Notes: generated by a model not told the origin, from the letters alone. Counted from the stretch's first letter, positions 1 through 7,849 are shown. The stretch is DNA of 47,488 bases from an uncultured Eubacteriales bacterium (GCA_905201285.1 CAJKNM010000006.1:1-47488), one strand, 5' to 3'. Translations and numbers: made by a program.

Positions 1-84
1 AATATGCTCCAAAATTTCACGGATATTTTATGCTTTCATACCTTAATATGACTAATAATGTTTATTTCGTCTTTTTTATTTCCC

Positions 85-117
85 GAATAAAAAATTTTTT
101 AAAAAAATTTTTTATTC
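85..117. repeat. 33-bp A/T palindrome, candidate DNA unwinding element
   Basis: Two 16-bp arms (GAAT, six A, six T, then the mirror) surround a single central base; the arms are perfect reverse complements. It is entirely A/T apart from the terminal G and C. Beside dnaA and 33 bp from a DnaA box, it could be an easily melted origin element. It could also be a chance poly-A/T structure. Confidence 0.5.
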
Positions 118-150
118 TAAAATTCAAATATCTTGTTGCCGGAAATTTTT

Positions 151-159
151 TTATCAACA
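151..159 (+). promoter_or_regulatory. Candidate DnaA box
   Basis: TTATCAACA differs from the consensus TTATCCACA at one position. It is the only good match seen upstream of dnaA. A single box is weak evidence for a full origin but would suit autoregulation of dnaA. Confidence 0.4.
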
Positions 160-219
160 ACATTTGGTGTAACACAAAAAAATATAAACTTTTTACTAAT
201 TTTTTGCCAAAATTAGGTG

Positions 220-248
220 TTGAATTCTTTTGCATTTTCTGTTATTAT
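220..248 (+). promoter_or_regulatory. Sigma-A promoter of dnaA
   Basis: TTGAAT and TATTAT are separated by exactly 17 bases. Transcription would start near 255, giving a leader of about 150 bases before the dnaA GTG. No other gene on this strand lies between. Confidence 0.65.
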
Positions 249-276
249 TAATGTTACAAACATATTACAAGATAAT

Positions 277-309
277 TCTGCGGAAAACCGTTCGTATTGG
301 TTCCGCAGA
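277..309 (+). promoter_or_regulatory. Hairpin in the dnaA leader
   Basis: Arms TCTGCGGAA (277-285) and TTCCGCAGA (301-309) are perfect complements around a 15-base loop. The structure lies in the predicted dnaA 5' UTR and is followed by a T-rich stretch, so it could be an attenuator, a stability element or a binding site in the DNA. Confidence 0.45.
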
Positions 310-404
310 TTCTTTGTCTGTAAAAAAGCAGGCTATGATATACTTCATTTGTTTCCGTTTTCGCGGAAGCAGATATTTTTTGAGTTCGACCGGAGGTTAA
401 GGAA

Positions 405-1730
405 GTGAAAGAAATAACAGAAATTTGGGAAAGCGTTTTAAAACAGATGGCGGAGGAAATTTCAGCGGTTTCGTTTGATACCTGGATAAAGCCGATTAAT
501 CCCGTTGAGATAACCGGAAACGAAATAACGCTGTCGGTTAAAAGCGCTCTGAATAAGAATATGGTTATGACAAAATTCCGCTCTATGATAGAAAGCTGTC
601 TTGAATATGCATCGGGAAGGTCATTTGAATTAAATGTTATTATAGAGGATGATAATCCTGAGATTAAGGAGTCCGCTTCCGAACCGGAATCGTCTTCAAT
701 TCAGCGCAGCGCGCTGAATCCGCGGTATTCTTTTGAGAATTTCGTTGTGGGAGAGAATAATAACCTTGCATACGGGGCGGCCCTTGCCGTTGCCGATTCA
801 CCGGGGCAGAAGTACAATCCCCTGTTTCTCTACGGCGGAAGCGGACTGGGCAAGACCCATCTTCTGCAGGCTATAGGCAACAGATTCAGTGAGCTTTATC
901 CCGGAAAGCGGGTTCTTTATACCACAAGCGAAAAATTTACATATGAGCTTATAAATGCCATCCGTGAAAAGACAAATCAGGATTTCAGAAACAAGTATAG
1001 GACTGTTGACCTCTTACTTGTGGACGATGTACAGTTTCTTGCTACAAAAGAACTTGCACAGGACGAATTCTTTCATACATTTAATGCAATCTATGATGCG
1101 GGAAATCAGATAGTATTGACCTCAGACCGCCTTCCCTCCGAGACACCCCACCTTACCGACAGAATAAAGGGTCGGTTCTCGATGGGCTTGCTCGCCGACG
1201 TTCAGCCGCCTGACTATGAAACAAGAATGGCAATTTTAAAAGCGAAAATTGAAGATGAATACTTCACCTTTGATGAAGAAATTATAGAGTATGTAGCTAA
1301 CAATATCCGTTCAAACGTCCGCGACTTAGAGGGAGCGGTAAAGCGTATTCTCGCATATGCGGGCATAGAACGCACAAATACGATTTCAATAGAGCTGGCA
1401 CAAAAGGCTCTTAAGGAAATTATCTCGACCCTTCCGAAGCGGAACATAACCATTTCGGTTATAATAGACGAGGTTGAAAAATATTATCACCTTCCGCAAG
1501 GCTCTCTGAGAACAAAAAAGCGTTCAAACGATGTCGCATATCCACGTCACATCGCCATGTATCTCTCGCGGGAGGTGCTTAACGAATCTTATCCGAGAAT
1601 CGGCGAGGAATTCGGCAGGGATCACTCGACCGTTATGAATGCGGTCAAAAAAATCCGCAAAAATCTGAGCGGCGACAAGGAGCTTGCCGAAAAGCTTCAG
1701 GATCTTGTTAACAACATACGCAAAAACTGA
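405..1730 (+). CDS. dnaA: Chromosomal replication initiator protein DnaA
   Basis: DnaA binds DnaA boxes at oriC, opens the origin and helps load the replicative helicase. The 441-residue product has the normal architecture: an N-terminal DnaB/DnaD-interaction domain, a short acidic linker near residues 80-100, an AAA+ domain with Walker A GGSGLGKT at 144-151 and Walker B VDDVQ at 206-210, and a C-terminal helix-turn-helix with the signature around GRDHSTVMNAV. The start is GTG, chosen because GGAGG sits eight bases upstream. mnmE follows after 17 bases, so the two are probably cotranscribed; the usual neighbour dnaN is absent. Identification is secure. Confidence 0.97.
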   Translation: MKEITEIWESVLKQMAEEISAVSFDTWIKPINPVEITGNEITLSVKSALNKNMVMTKFRSMIESCLEYASGRSFELNVIIEDDNPEIKESASEPESSSIQRSALNPRYSFENFVVGENNNLAYGAALAVADSPGQKYNPLFLYGGSGLGKTHLLQAIGNRFSELYPGKRVLYTTSEKFTYELINAIREKTNQDFRNKYRTVDLLLVDDVQFLATKELAQDEFFHTFNAIYDAGNQIVLTSDRLPSETPHLTDRIKGRFSMGLLADVQPPDYETRMAILKAKIEDEYFTFDEEIIEYVANNIRSNVRDLEGAVKRILAYAGIERTNTISIELAQKALKEIISTLPKRNITISVIIDEVEKYYHLPQGSLRTKKRSNDVAYPRHIAMYLSREVLNESYPRIGEEFGRDHSTVMNAVKKIRKNLSGDKELAEKLQDLVNNIRKN

Positions 1731-1747
1731 TTACAGACGGTGAGTAT

Positions 1748-3145
1748 ATGAAATTAAACGATACTATTGCGGCGATTGCCACCCCGAGGGGCTCGGGCGG
1801 CATCGCCATTATTCGCATAAGCGGCAGTGACTCAGAGAAAATAGCCTCTGAGATGGTTCTGCCGTACAACAACAAAAAAATATTTGACTTAGAAAGTCAC
1901 AAGCTGACCCTTTGCAGAATTTGTGAAGGCGGCGACCCTAAATATATAATCGACGAAGCCCTTGTCACGGTTATGCGCTCGCCGAATTCGTATACGGGCG
2001 AAACCGTTGTAGAGATAAACTGTCACGGCGGATACCTCGCCGCGGACAGGATACTCCGCGGTCTTTTGACCTGCGGCGCAAGGCTTGCGGAAGCCGGAGA
2101 ATTTACGCGCCGTGCGTTTATCAACGGAAAGACAACCCTCTGCGAGGCCGAAGCAATAATCGACCTGATGAACGCCACCTCTGATTCGGGTCTTCATAAC
2201 GCCGCGGTTTCACTAACCGGAAGGCTCGGCGAAAAGATAACCGCTATCAGAGAAAGTGTGCTTGCCTTAGCAAGTCACGTTTCTGCGGCGGCGGACTATC
2301 CCGATGAGGTTGACCCGCCCGAACCAGGAGAGCTTATGCAAAGTCTTTCCGCAATCCGCGAAAAAATCAAAATACTTTTGAGCGGCTTTGATACCGGAAG
2401 GATCTTGCGCGACGGTGTCCGAACCGCAATCGTCGGAAGGCCCAATGTAGGAAAATCTTCGGTCTTAAACGCGCTTCTTCGCTGTGATCGGGCGATTGTA
2501 ACCGACATTCCGGGTACTACACGCGATACGATAGAAGAGGTCATCAGCGTGGGCGGAATTGCCCTCAGACTCACCGATACTGCCGGCATACGATCTTCAG
2601 CGGACGAAGTCGAAAAAATCGGGATAGAAAAGTCAAAGGAAAATATCCGCACCGCCGACCTATGCCTTTTTGTTATCGATTCCTCTGAGCCGATAACCGA
2701 GGACGACCGCCGTATTGCCGAAGCGGTCAGCAAAAAGCGAACCGTTGTTCTTTTAAATAAGAGTGATAAACCCGCCGCCGTCCGTGAAGATGACGTGTAT
2801 AACGAACTGAATATTTCACCCGAGGCAATTCTTAAAACCTCTGCACCCAAATCGGGAAGGCCCTTTGGCATCGAAGACCTTGAAACAACTGTTTCCGATA
2901 TGTTCGTCATCGGAAAACTGAACCCCGACGAGGTATATCTTTCAAATGAGCGTCAGCGTGACTCGCTTCTCAAGGCGGACGCCGCAATAGAACGCGCCGA
3001 GAGCGAGCTTACCTGTGGAATGCCCTATGACCTTTTATTCATAGACTTAGAGGACGCTCTTTCGGCTATGGGTGAAATCACCGGCGAAACCGTTCAGCAG
3101 GAGATTGTAGACGATGTTTTTTCGAGATTCTGTGTTGGAAAATAG
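1748..3145 (+). CDS. mnmE: tRNA uridine-5-carboxymethylaminomethyl GTPase MnmE
   Basis: MnmE works with MnmG to modify the wobble uridine U34 of several tRNAs, using GTP and a folate derivative, in the cytoplasm. The 465-residue protein has the N-terminal folate-binding domain, a helical domain, and an inserted G domain with G1 GRPNVGKS at 230-237, G3 DTAG, and G4 NKSD. It ends in FCVGK, keeping the catalytic Cys and terminal GK of the family. The ATG has a GGTGAG ribosome site. In many Firmicutes mnmE sits with mnmG near rpmH; here it lies directly behind dnaA, which is an unusual arrangement. Confidence 0.96.
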   Translation: MKLNDTIAAIATPRGSGGIAIIRISGSDSEKIASEMVLPYNNKKIFDLESHKLTLCRICEGGDPKYIIDEALVTVMRSPNSYTGETVVEINCHGGYLAADRILRGLLTCGARLAEAGEFTRRAFINGKTTLCEAEAIIDLMNATSDSGLHNAAVSLTGRLGEKITAIRESVLALASHVSAAADYPDEVDPPEPGELMQSLSAIREKIKILLSGFDTGRILRDGVRTAIVGRPNVGKSSVLNALLRCDRAIVTDIPGTTRDTIEEVISVGGIALRLTDTAGIRSSADEVEKIGIEKSKENIRTADLCLFVIDSSEPITEDDRRIAEAVSKKRTVVLLNKSDKPAAVREDDVYNELNISPEAILKTSAPKSGRPFGIEDLETTVSDMFVIGKLNPDEVYLSNERQRDSLLKADAAIERAESELTCGMPYDLLFIDLEDALSAMGEITGETVQQEIVDDVFSRFCVGK

Positions 3146-3152
3146 ATCAATC

Positions 3153-3205
3153 TTTAATTTAGCTTACATTGATTTTTTAATTAACTTACTTTTTAATTAA
3201 CTTAC
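3153..3205 (+). repeat. Short direct repeats upstream of dnaD
   Basis: A 16-bp unit, TTTTTAATTAACTTAC, occurs twice head to tail (3174-3189 and 3190-3205). A related third copy with four differences lies at 3153-3168. The array fills the gap between mnmE and the dnaD-like gene. It may be a regulator binding site or replication slippage; no known consensus is recognised. Confidence 0.6.
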
Positions 3206-3221
3206 AAGGAAGGAATAAAGA

Positions 3222-4268
3222 ATGAAAGACGGTATTACACTTTCGTTTGACTTTATAGATGAATATGTACGGTTTACAAAACCCGAATATATACAAGTGT
3301 TTCTGTACATAAAAGCGGCCGCAGAACGCGGCAAGGCTCTGCCCTCCGCTGAGGATATAGCGAGAGCCCTTGATATTTCACCGGTTAAGGCGGAGTTCAT
3401 ACTTGAATATTGGGCAAGCCGCGGCGAAATTGAATTTGCGGGCGGAGCCTATAAGTTCCCGCCGGAAAAGGCTTCAAATAATAATTCAAAAAAAACCGGC
3501 GATGCTAAACCGAGAGCAGCAGCCTCCGCTCGGGGCCTGTCCGAACCTCAGCATATGCGAAGCACAAGGCCGGCATACTCACAAAAGGAAATCAATGCCG
3601 CGGCAAAAGAGGACAAACAGATTTCCGGTATGTTTTATCAGGCCGAAACCATACTCAAAAAGGCCCTTTCGCCGTCCGAAACCGAGCTTCTGTTTTCGTT
3701 TCACGACTGGCTGGGTCTTCCCGTTGAAGTAATTTTAATGCTTCTGTCATATGCCACCAAAAAGGGCAAGACAACAAAGCGTTACCTTGAAACAGTCGCT
3801 ATAGATTGGGCGGACAAGGGCATAGACAGCTTTGAGGCCGCCGAAGCCTATGTTTCAGAACTTGAAGCAACCGACAGCGCCGAAAATAAGGTTCGGTCAA
3901 TTCTGGGGATATACGGCCGCGGTCTCTCATCGACCGAAAAAAAGTACATAAAATTATGGGTAAACGAGTTAAAGATTCCTACTGAGCTTATCTCTCTTGC
4001 CTATGACCGAACTGTTGAATATACCGGGAAGCTCAGCTGGAGCTATATGGACAAGCTTCTGCAAAGCTGGATAGCTAACGGCTATTTGACCGTTGACGAT
4101 GTAAAGGCCGCCGATGAGGAATATTATAAGACAAACGGCAAAATGAATCCAAATGGCGGCGTCAAGAAACCAAAAAACAAATTTAACAACTATGACGACG
4201 GAAATATGGAAAAATATGCGGATTTAGAGGAACAGCTTCTCGATATGATGCTGGACAATGACGATTAA
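3222..4268 (+). CDS. DnaD-domain primosomal protein
   Basis: DnaD proteins help recruit the replicative helicase during initiation and restart in low-GC Gram-positives. The 348-residue product has an N-terminal winged-helix-like part (about 1-80), a polar linker (about 85-130), and two DnaD C-terminal-type helical domains (about 135-210 and 220-305). The second ends in the family pattern of aromatic residues followed by W and NGY. The C-terminus is charged and Asn/Lys rich. AAGGAAGG precedes the ATG. The helicase loader gene follows 12 bases later, so the two probably act together and are cotranscribed. Whether it equals B. subtilis DnaD or DnaB cannot be decided here. Confidence 0.88.
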   Translation: MKDGITLSFDFIDEYVRFTKPEYIQVFLYIKAAAERGKALPSAEDIARALDISPVKAEFILEYWASRGEIEFAGGAYKFPPEKASNNNSKKTGDAKPRAAASARGLSEPQHMRSTRPAYSQKEINAAAKEDKQISGMFYQAETILKKALSPSETELLFSFHDWLGLPVEVILMLLSYATKKGKTTKRYLETVAIDWADKGIDSFEAAEAYVSELEATDSAENKVRSILGIYGRGLSSTEKKYIKLWVNELKIPTELISLAYDRTVEYTGKLSWSYMDKLLQSWIANGYLTVDDVKAADEEYYKTNGKMNPNGGVKKPKNKFNNYDDGNMEKYADLEEQLLDMMLDNDD

Positions 4269-4280
4269 GGAGGAATTATT

Positions 4281-5261
4281 ATGGAATCAGCCTATTCACT
4301 TGCCCTCGCAGAGCTCGAAAATACAAGAAAAAAAAACGCAGATGAGCTTGAACGCAGAAAAGCTGAGATACGCCGTGCCGTTCCGGAATTTTCGGATATA
4401 GAACGTCAGCTGACCGCGTGCGGCGCTTCGCTTGCACGCTGTGTCTTAAACGGCGGTGCAGGCATCGAAATAATAAAACAGCGGATTGCCGATGCCCGTC
4501 TGAAGCGTGCCGAAATTTTGAAGAAACTTTCTCTTCCCGACAATTATCTTGACGAAATATACAGCTGTAAGCTCTGCCGCGACACAGGCTATGACGAAAA
4601 CGGCCGGCGCTGTGAATGTCACAAGAGGCTTATCTCTAAATATATCGGCATAAACTCAAATTTAACCGATGCCATGCGTCATCAGACATTTGACAGCTTT
4701 AACTTTTCATTGTTTGAAAACCAGCCCGATGTGAAAGGCCGACCCGTTATAAAGCTTATCAAATCGGCATATAACAAGTCCCTTGAAATGGCAAATTCCT
4801 TTGAGGTTTCTCATTCGAATATTTTTTTCTACGGCAGTTCAGGCACAGGCAAGACTTATCTCTCTTCGTGTATAGCAAACCGTGTTCTTCAAAGAGGCTT
4901 CACCGTCTGCTATCAATCGGCATTTAAGATGCTTGATATGCTTGAAAAGCTCAAGTTCGGGCGCTATGATGAGGACGAACGTACTAATGCCGAATATGAA
5001 GCAAAATACTTCTATGATGTTGATCTCCTGATAATAGATGATGTCGGAACGGAATTTATAACAGCATACTCCTCCGCTGCGCTTTTCGACATAATTAATT
5101 CAAGACTGGTAGAAGGGAAAAGCACTATCATTTCCTCAAATCTTACTCCTGTAAAAATAGGCGATATGTACGGCGGACGTATGCTTTCAAGGATAGCAGG
5201 CGCATATACCGCCATTCCGGTAGAGGGCGTTGACCTTCGTCTGATAAATAAAATTAAATAA
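4281..5261 (+). CDS. DnaC/DnaI-family helicase loader ATPase
   Basis: This AAA+ ATPase loads the hexameric replicative helicase on DNA. The 326-residue protein has an N-terminal helical region, a four-Cys zinc motif (CKLC and CECH around residues 94-113), Walker A GSSGTGKT near residue 190, and Walker B LLIIDDVG near 250, an arrangement typical of DnaI. An AAGGAGG site lies eight bases before the ATG. Its pairing with the DnaD-like gene supports a primosome function. The IstB transposase helper is a related family, but the zinc motif, length and lack of a transposase favour DnaI. Confidence 0.9.
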   Translation: MESAYSLALAELENTRKKNADELERRKAEIRRAVPEFSDIERQLTACGASLARCVLNGGAGIEIIKQRIADARLKRAEILKKLSLPDNYLDEIYSCKLCRDTGYDENGRRCECHKRLISKYIGINSNLTDAMRHQTFDSFNFSLFENQPDVKGRPVIKLIKSAYNKSLEMANSFEVSHSNIFFYGSSGTGKTYLSSCIANRVLQRGFTVCYQSAFKMLDMLEKLKFGRYDEDERTNAEYEAKYFYDVDLLIIDDVGTEFITAYSSAALFDIINSRLVEGKSTIISSNLTPVKIGDMYGGRMLSRIAGAYTAIPVEGVDLRLINKIK

Positions 5262-5266
5262 TAACC

Positions 5267-5318
5267 GCCGTGTGGTTTGCGTTCTGAAAGATCTTTCAAT
5301 CAGTCCGCTTCACACGGC
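5267..5318. terminator. Bidirectional terminator between dnaI-like gene and dpaB
   Basis: Arms GCCGTGTG (5267-5274) and CACACGGC (5311-5318) are perfect complements, with an inner GAAAGATCTTTC palindrome. T-rich sequence lies on the right, and A/T-rich sequence on the left. The flanking genes converge here. Confidence 0.65.
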
Positions 5319-5327
5319 AGTTCTTTT

Positions 5328-5903
5328 CTATTTGACCAATACAGGCTGAATCTGTCTCTTTTCAAGCGCGGCAGCAATCGTTGCCGGAATTTGTTTGAAA
5401 TCGGCCACAACCGAATTTTCCTTTGTCAGGCAGTCATCCTGGCCGAAAGGAACAAGGTAAATATTCTTCCTGGCAAGAAGCCTGCCTATATTTACCGCAT
5501 TCGCACCAAGTCCGTCGTTAGTTGAAACGGCTATTACGATCGGTCTGTTATTCCGAAGCTGAGACTTCGCAGCAAGAGTGACCGTGGTATCTGCAATCCC
5601 GTTTGCAAGTTTCGCTATGGTATTTCCCGTGCAGGGCGCAATAACAAGCACATCAATAAGCTTCTTCGGGCCTATCGGCTCAGCCTCAGCTATAGTCGTT
5701 ATCGCCTTTTTTTCGCAAAGCTTCTCAGCTCTTTCTATAAACCCGGCCGAACTTCCGAATCTTGTATCGGTTTCTGCACTGTTATTTGAAAAAACCGGTA
5801 TAACATCGGCGCTCTCCGCTATTTCTTCAAGCACGGGAAATATCTTAGAAAACGTACAATATGAACCCGTAAATGCAAATCCAACCGTCAGCGTCTTATC
5901 CAT
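5328..5903 (-). CDS. dpaB: Dipicolinate synthase subunit B
   Basis: DpaB is the flavoprotein-like subunit that, with DpaA, makes dipicolinic acid in the mother cell for the spore core. The 191-residue product matches the family, with GFAFTGSYCTF at the start, the central APCTGNTIAKLA motif, and the NDGLG region. It begins three bases after the dpaA stop; its ribosome site (a run of G) lies inside the end of dpaA, so translation is probably coupled. Its presence shows the organism is, or descends from, an endospore former. Confidence 0.94.
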   Translation of the reverse strand: MDKTLTVGFAFTGSYCTFSKIFPVLEEIAESADVIPVFSNNSAETDTRFGSSAGFIERAEKLCEKKAITTIAEAEPIGPKKLIDVLVIAPCTGNTIAKLANGIADTTVTLAAKSQLRNNRPIVIAVSTNDGLGANAVNIGRLLARKNIYLVPFGQDDCLTKENSVVADFKQIPATIAAALEKRQIQPVLVK

Positions 5904-5906
5904 TAT

Positions 5907-6782
5907 TTACACCCCCAATTCCTCTAATATATTCAACAATGTATCTTTTATTATTTCCCCAGCAGTCCGCGGAGCGACCTTGCCGGGCAGCGACAAAGCC
6001 CAAATTACCTTTCGGTTTAAATCATCTGCCGTGTCAAAATCAACTCCCCCCGGTCTCGAGGCAAGGTCAATAATAAGTACATCCGGTTTTGTTTTTGACA
6101 AAACCTTAAAATTCAAAACCAAACTCGGAACGGTATTGAATATAATATCAAACCTGTCTGCAATCTCACCGATTGCAGCTGTCTGTACTCCGTTCAATCC
6201 GTTTGTCTTAATCCACGCAAGGTCACTGTACTTCCGTGCGGAAGCGGTCACATCTGCGCCAAGCGCCTTCAAAGCGGCAGACAAAACCTTTCCTATCTTA
6301 CCATAGCCTATTATAAGGCATTTGCTTCCGCGAAGCGTATACGGCGTATTTGTCATCGCAACCTGAATAGCGCCCTCGGCCGTTGGGATAGCGTTCATAA
6401 CAGCAAGCTCTTCCCTTGCCGCATAATCAACAACCTTAACGCCGGCCTCACGGCACATTTCTTCAAATATACAGTCTACCTTTCCCGCAAAAATAACCGT
6501 ATCCTTTCCGGCTGAAGCTGTCACCTCGCTCAGCAATATCGGCGTATCGCTAAACGGAGCGTTCACCGTACTCTTATCAGTCGTATACGGCATAGGTAAT
6601 ACAATAACGTCCGCACCGGCCGCACAATCAGCGGCGCTTTTTGAAACCTTATCCTTAAGCTTAATTTCATCTTTATCAAGGCCGAAAACCCTGACATGGT
6701 ATCCCGCGTCTGCTATCTGTGAGGCTGTGCAAAGCTGTCTTTTGTCTCCTCCTATAAATGCAAAGGTCAATAGCTTATTCAA
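5907..6782 (-). CDS. dpaA: Dipicolinate synthase subunit A
   Basis: DpaA is the NAD(P)-dependent dehydrogenase-like subunit of dipicolinate synthase, acting on dihydroxy-tetrahydropicolinate derived from the lysine pathway. The 291-residue protein has an N-terminal nucleotide-binding-like fold (FIGGDKRQ) and a second Rossmann motif GYGKIG near residue 160. The start is TTG, supported by GGGGAG eight bases upstream. dpaB follows in the same operon. A mother-cell sigma-type promoter is present about 50 bases upstream, as expected for late sporulation expression. Confidence 0.94.
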   Translation of the reverse strand: MNKLLTFAFIGGDKRQLCTASQIADAGYHVRVFGLDKDEIKLKDKVSKSAADCAAGADVIVLPMPYTTDKSTVNAPFSDTPILLSEVTASAGKDTVIFAGKVDCIFEEMCREAGVKVVDYAAREELAVMNAIPTAEGAIQVAMTNTPYTLRGSKCLIIGYGKIGKVLSAALKALGADVTASARKYSDLAWIKTNGLNGVQTAAIGEIADRFDIIFNTVPSLVLNFKVLSKTKPDVLIIDLASRPGGVDFDTADDLNRKVIWALSLPGKVAPRTAGEIIKDTLLNILEELGV

Positions 6783-6795
6783 CTTAATCTCCCCT

Positions 6796-6813
6796 TATAA
6801 CCAAAGTGCAGAT
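6796..6813 (+). repeat. Copy 1 of an 18-bp repeat
   Basis: TATAACCAAAGTGCAGAT occurs here and again at 26499-26516. A related inverted version, with seven extra bases between AAAGTGC and AGATTTA, is visible at about 6877-6900 on the minus strand. It lies in the dpaA 5' UTR, perhaps as a remnant of a small interspersed element. Confidence 0.5.
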
Positions 6814-6834
6814 TTAAAACACCTCTTCCTTATC

Positions 6835-6861
6835 AATGTATGAATGATATTTCAAATTTGT
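6835..6861 (-). promoter_or_regulatory. Mother-cell sigma (SigK/SigE-like) promoter of dpaAB
   Basis: On the minus strand an AC dinucleotide is followed, after 17 bases, by CATACATT. This matches the SigK pattern (AC, 16-17 bases, CATANNNTA) with one difference, and the -10 also fits SigE. It is placed to give a leader of about 45 bases before dpaA. Confidence 0.55.
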
Positions 6862-6963
6862 GAAATTTTTATACGATAAATCTGCATAAGGCACTTTATG
6901 GCACCCGAAAATTTTATATACTAAACTTGCAGACGAAAAATATATTTAATAAGGAGTGGTACC

Positions 6964-7752
6964 ATGGCTTTTTGGTATGATATGAAAGACAAAAAATACG
7001 CTGAAAACGAAAGGAAAAGTTGGCTTCGCGCATATTTGGAGAAGCTTGTAAGCAACCTCAGGACCGAACAAAACACGAAATTTTCATCACACACAACCGG
7101 TGATGCTTATCGTCACAGTGCGGGGGATGTAGATTGCAGCAACAGTAAGACCGTTCAGGAAGTATTGGACTCATATGCCAATCAAGTCAGCTCGCTGTCA
7201 CAAACTGTATCGGGAAAGGTTGACAAGGCAACCGGCAAGGGCCTGTCTGCTAATGATTATACAGATTCAGACAAGGCAGAGGTTGCAAAGATTAAAGACA
7301 AGGTCGACAAGGTAGAGGGTAAGGGCTTATCAACAAACGATTTGACTGATGACTATAAAGGTAAGCTTGACGCTTTAAACCAAAATCTCTCGAATAAGGC
7401 AAGCTGTTCATCTGTTCTTATGACCATTGTTCCTAACAATCCGTTTACACCGAAAACGGATTACCATCCGGCGACAAAAAAATATGTTGATGATTCGGTC
7501 GCAAGCAAGGTCGACAAAGCAGAGGGTAAGGGATTATCGACAAATGACTTCAATGATGACTATAAAGGCAAGCTTGACGCTTTAAACCAAAATCTCTCGA
7601 ATAAGGCAAGCTGTTCATCCGTTCTTATGACTATTGTTCCCAATAGGCCGTTTACACCGAAAACGGATTACCATCCGGCGACAAAAAAGTATGTTGATGA
7701 TTCTGTTTCGGCTCTCAGAACCGAGTTACTCGCTTTAATTAACAAAAGTTAA
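6964..7752 (+). CDS. Phage tail-fibre-like repeat protein
   Basis: The function is not known. The 262-residue product resembles phage tail or baseplate fibre proteins: an N-terminal part with HTTGDAYRHSAGDVD and SKTVQEVLD, then repeats built on KVDKxxGKGLSTND, YKGKLDALNQNLSNK and a HPATKKYVDDSV end. Two 69-residue copies are nearly identical in DNA with a 207-bp period (7303-7509 and 7510 onwards), pointing to a recent tandem duplication; a decayed first copy starts near 7216. There is no signal peptide and no other phage gene nearby. AAGGAGTGG precedes the ATG. It could be a prophage remnant or a reused surface or tail-like protein. Confidence 0.7.
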   Translation: MAFWYDMKDKKYAENERKSWLRAYLEKLVSNLRTEQNTKFSSHTTGDAYRHSAGDVDCSNSKTVQEVLDSYANQVSSLSQTVSGKVDKATGKGLSANDYTDSDKAEVAKIKDKVDKVEGKGLSTNDLTDDYKGKLDALNQNLSNKASCSSVLMTIVPNNPFTPKTDYHPATKKYVDDSVASKVDKAEGKGLSTNDFNDDYKGKLDALNQNLSNKASCSSVLMTIVPNRPFTPKTDYHPATKKYVDDSVSALRTELLALINKS

Positions 7753-7771
7753 ACGTCTGAACAATGGTTTT

Positions 7772-7818
7772 CAGACAACAGAAAAGTCCGGAAAAATTCC
7801 GGACTTTTCTGTTGTCTG
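7772..7818. terminator. 47-bp perfect palindromic bidirectional terminator
   Basis: Two 22-base arms are perfect complements around a three-base AAA loop; the stem contains GTCCGG and its tip is followed by runs of T or A on either side. It lies between convergent genes and so can stop both the fibre-like gene and the long SLH operon. Confidence 0.8.
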
Positions 7819-7849
7819 AGAGCTGCCCGAAAGCAAACCCTCTTTTAAA

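Larger units (their letters stand above)
1..404. other. A/T-rich region upstream of dnaA, possible oriC edge
   Basis: No convincing gene lies here; the short reading frames are A/T-rich and lack ribosome binding sites. The stretch holds a 33-bp A/T palindrome (85-117), one near-consensus DnaA box (TTATCAACA, 151-159; one mismatch to TTATCCACA), a sigma-A promoter (220-248) and a dnaA leader hairpin (277-309). Position next to dnaA and the A/T-rich palindrome suggest part of a replication origin, but a cluster of DnaA boxes is not visible, so the core origin may lie to the left of the window. Confidence 0.5.

Noticed and set aside
30..408. Two short reading frames before dnaA
   Set aside because: They are A/T-rich, lack ribosome sites and overlap the promoter and palindrome.
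4281..5261. IstB-type transposon ATPase
   Set aside because: The zinc motif, length and dnaD neighbour fit DnaI, and no transposase is present.
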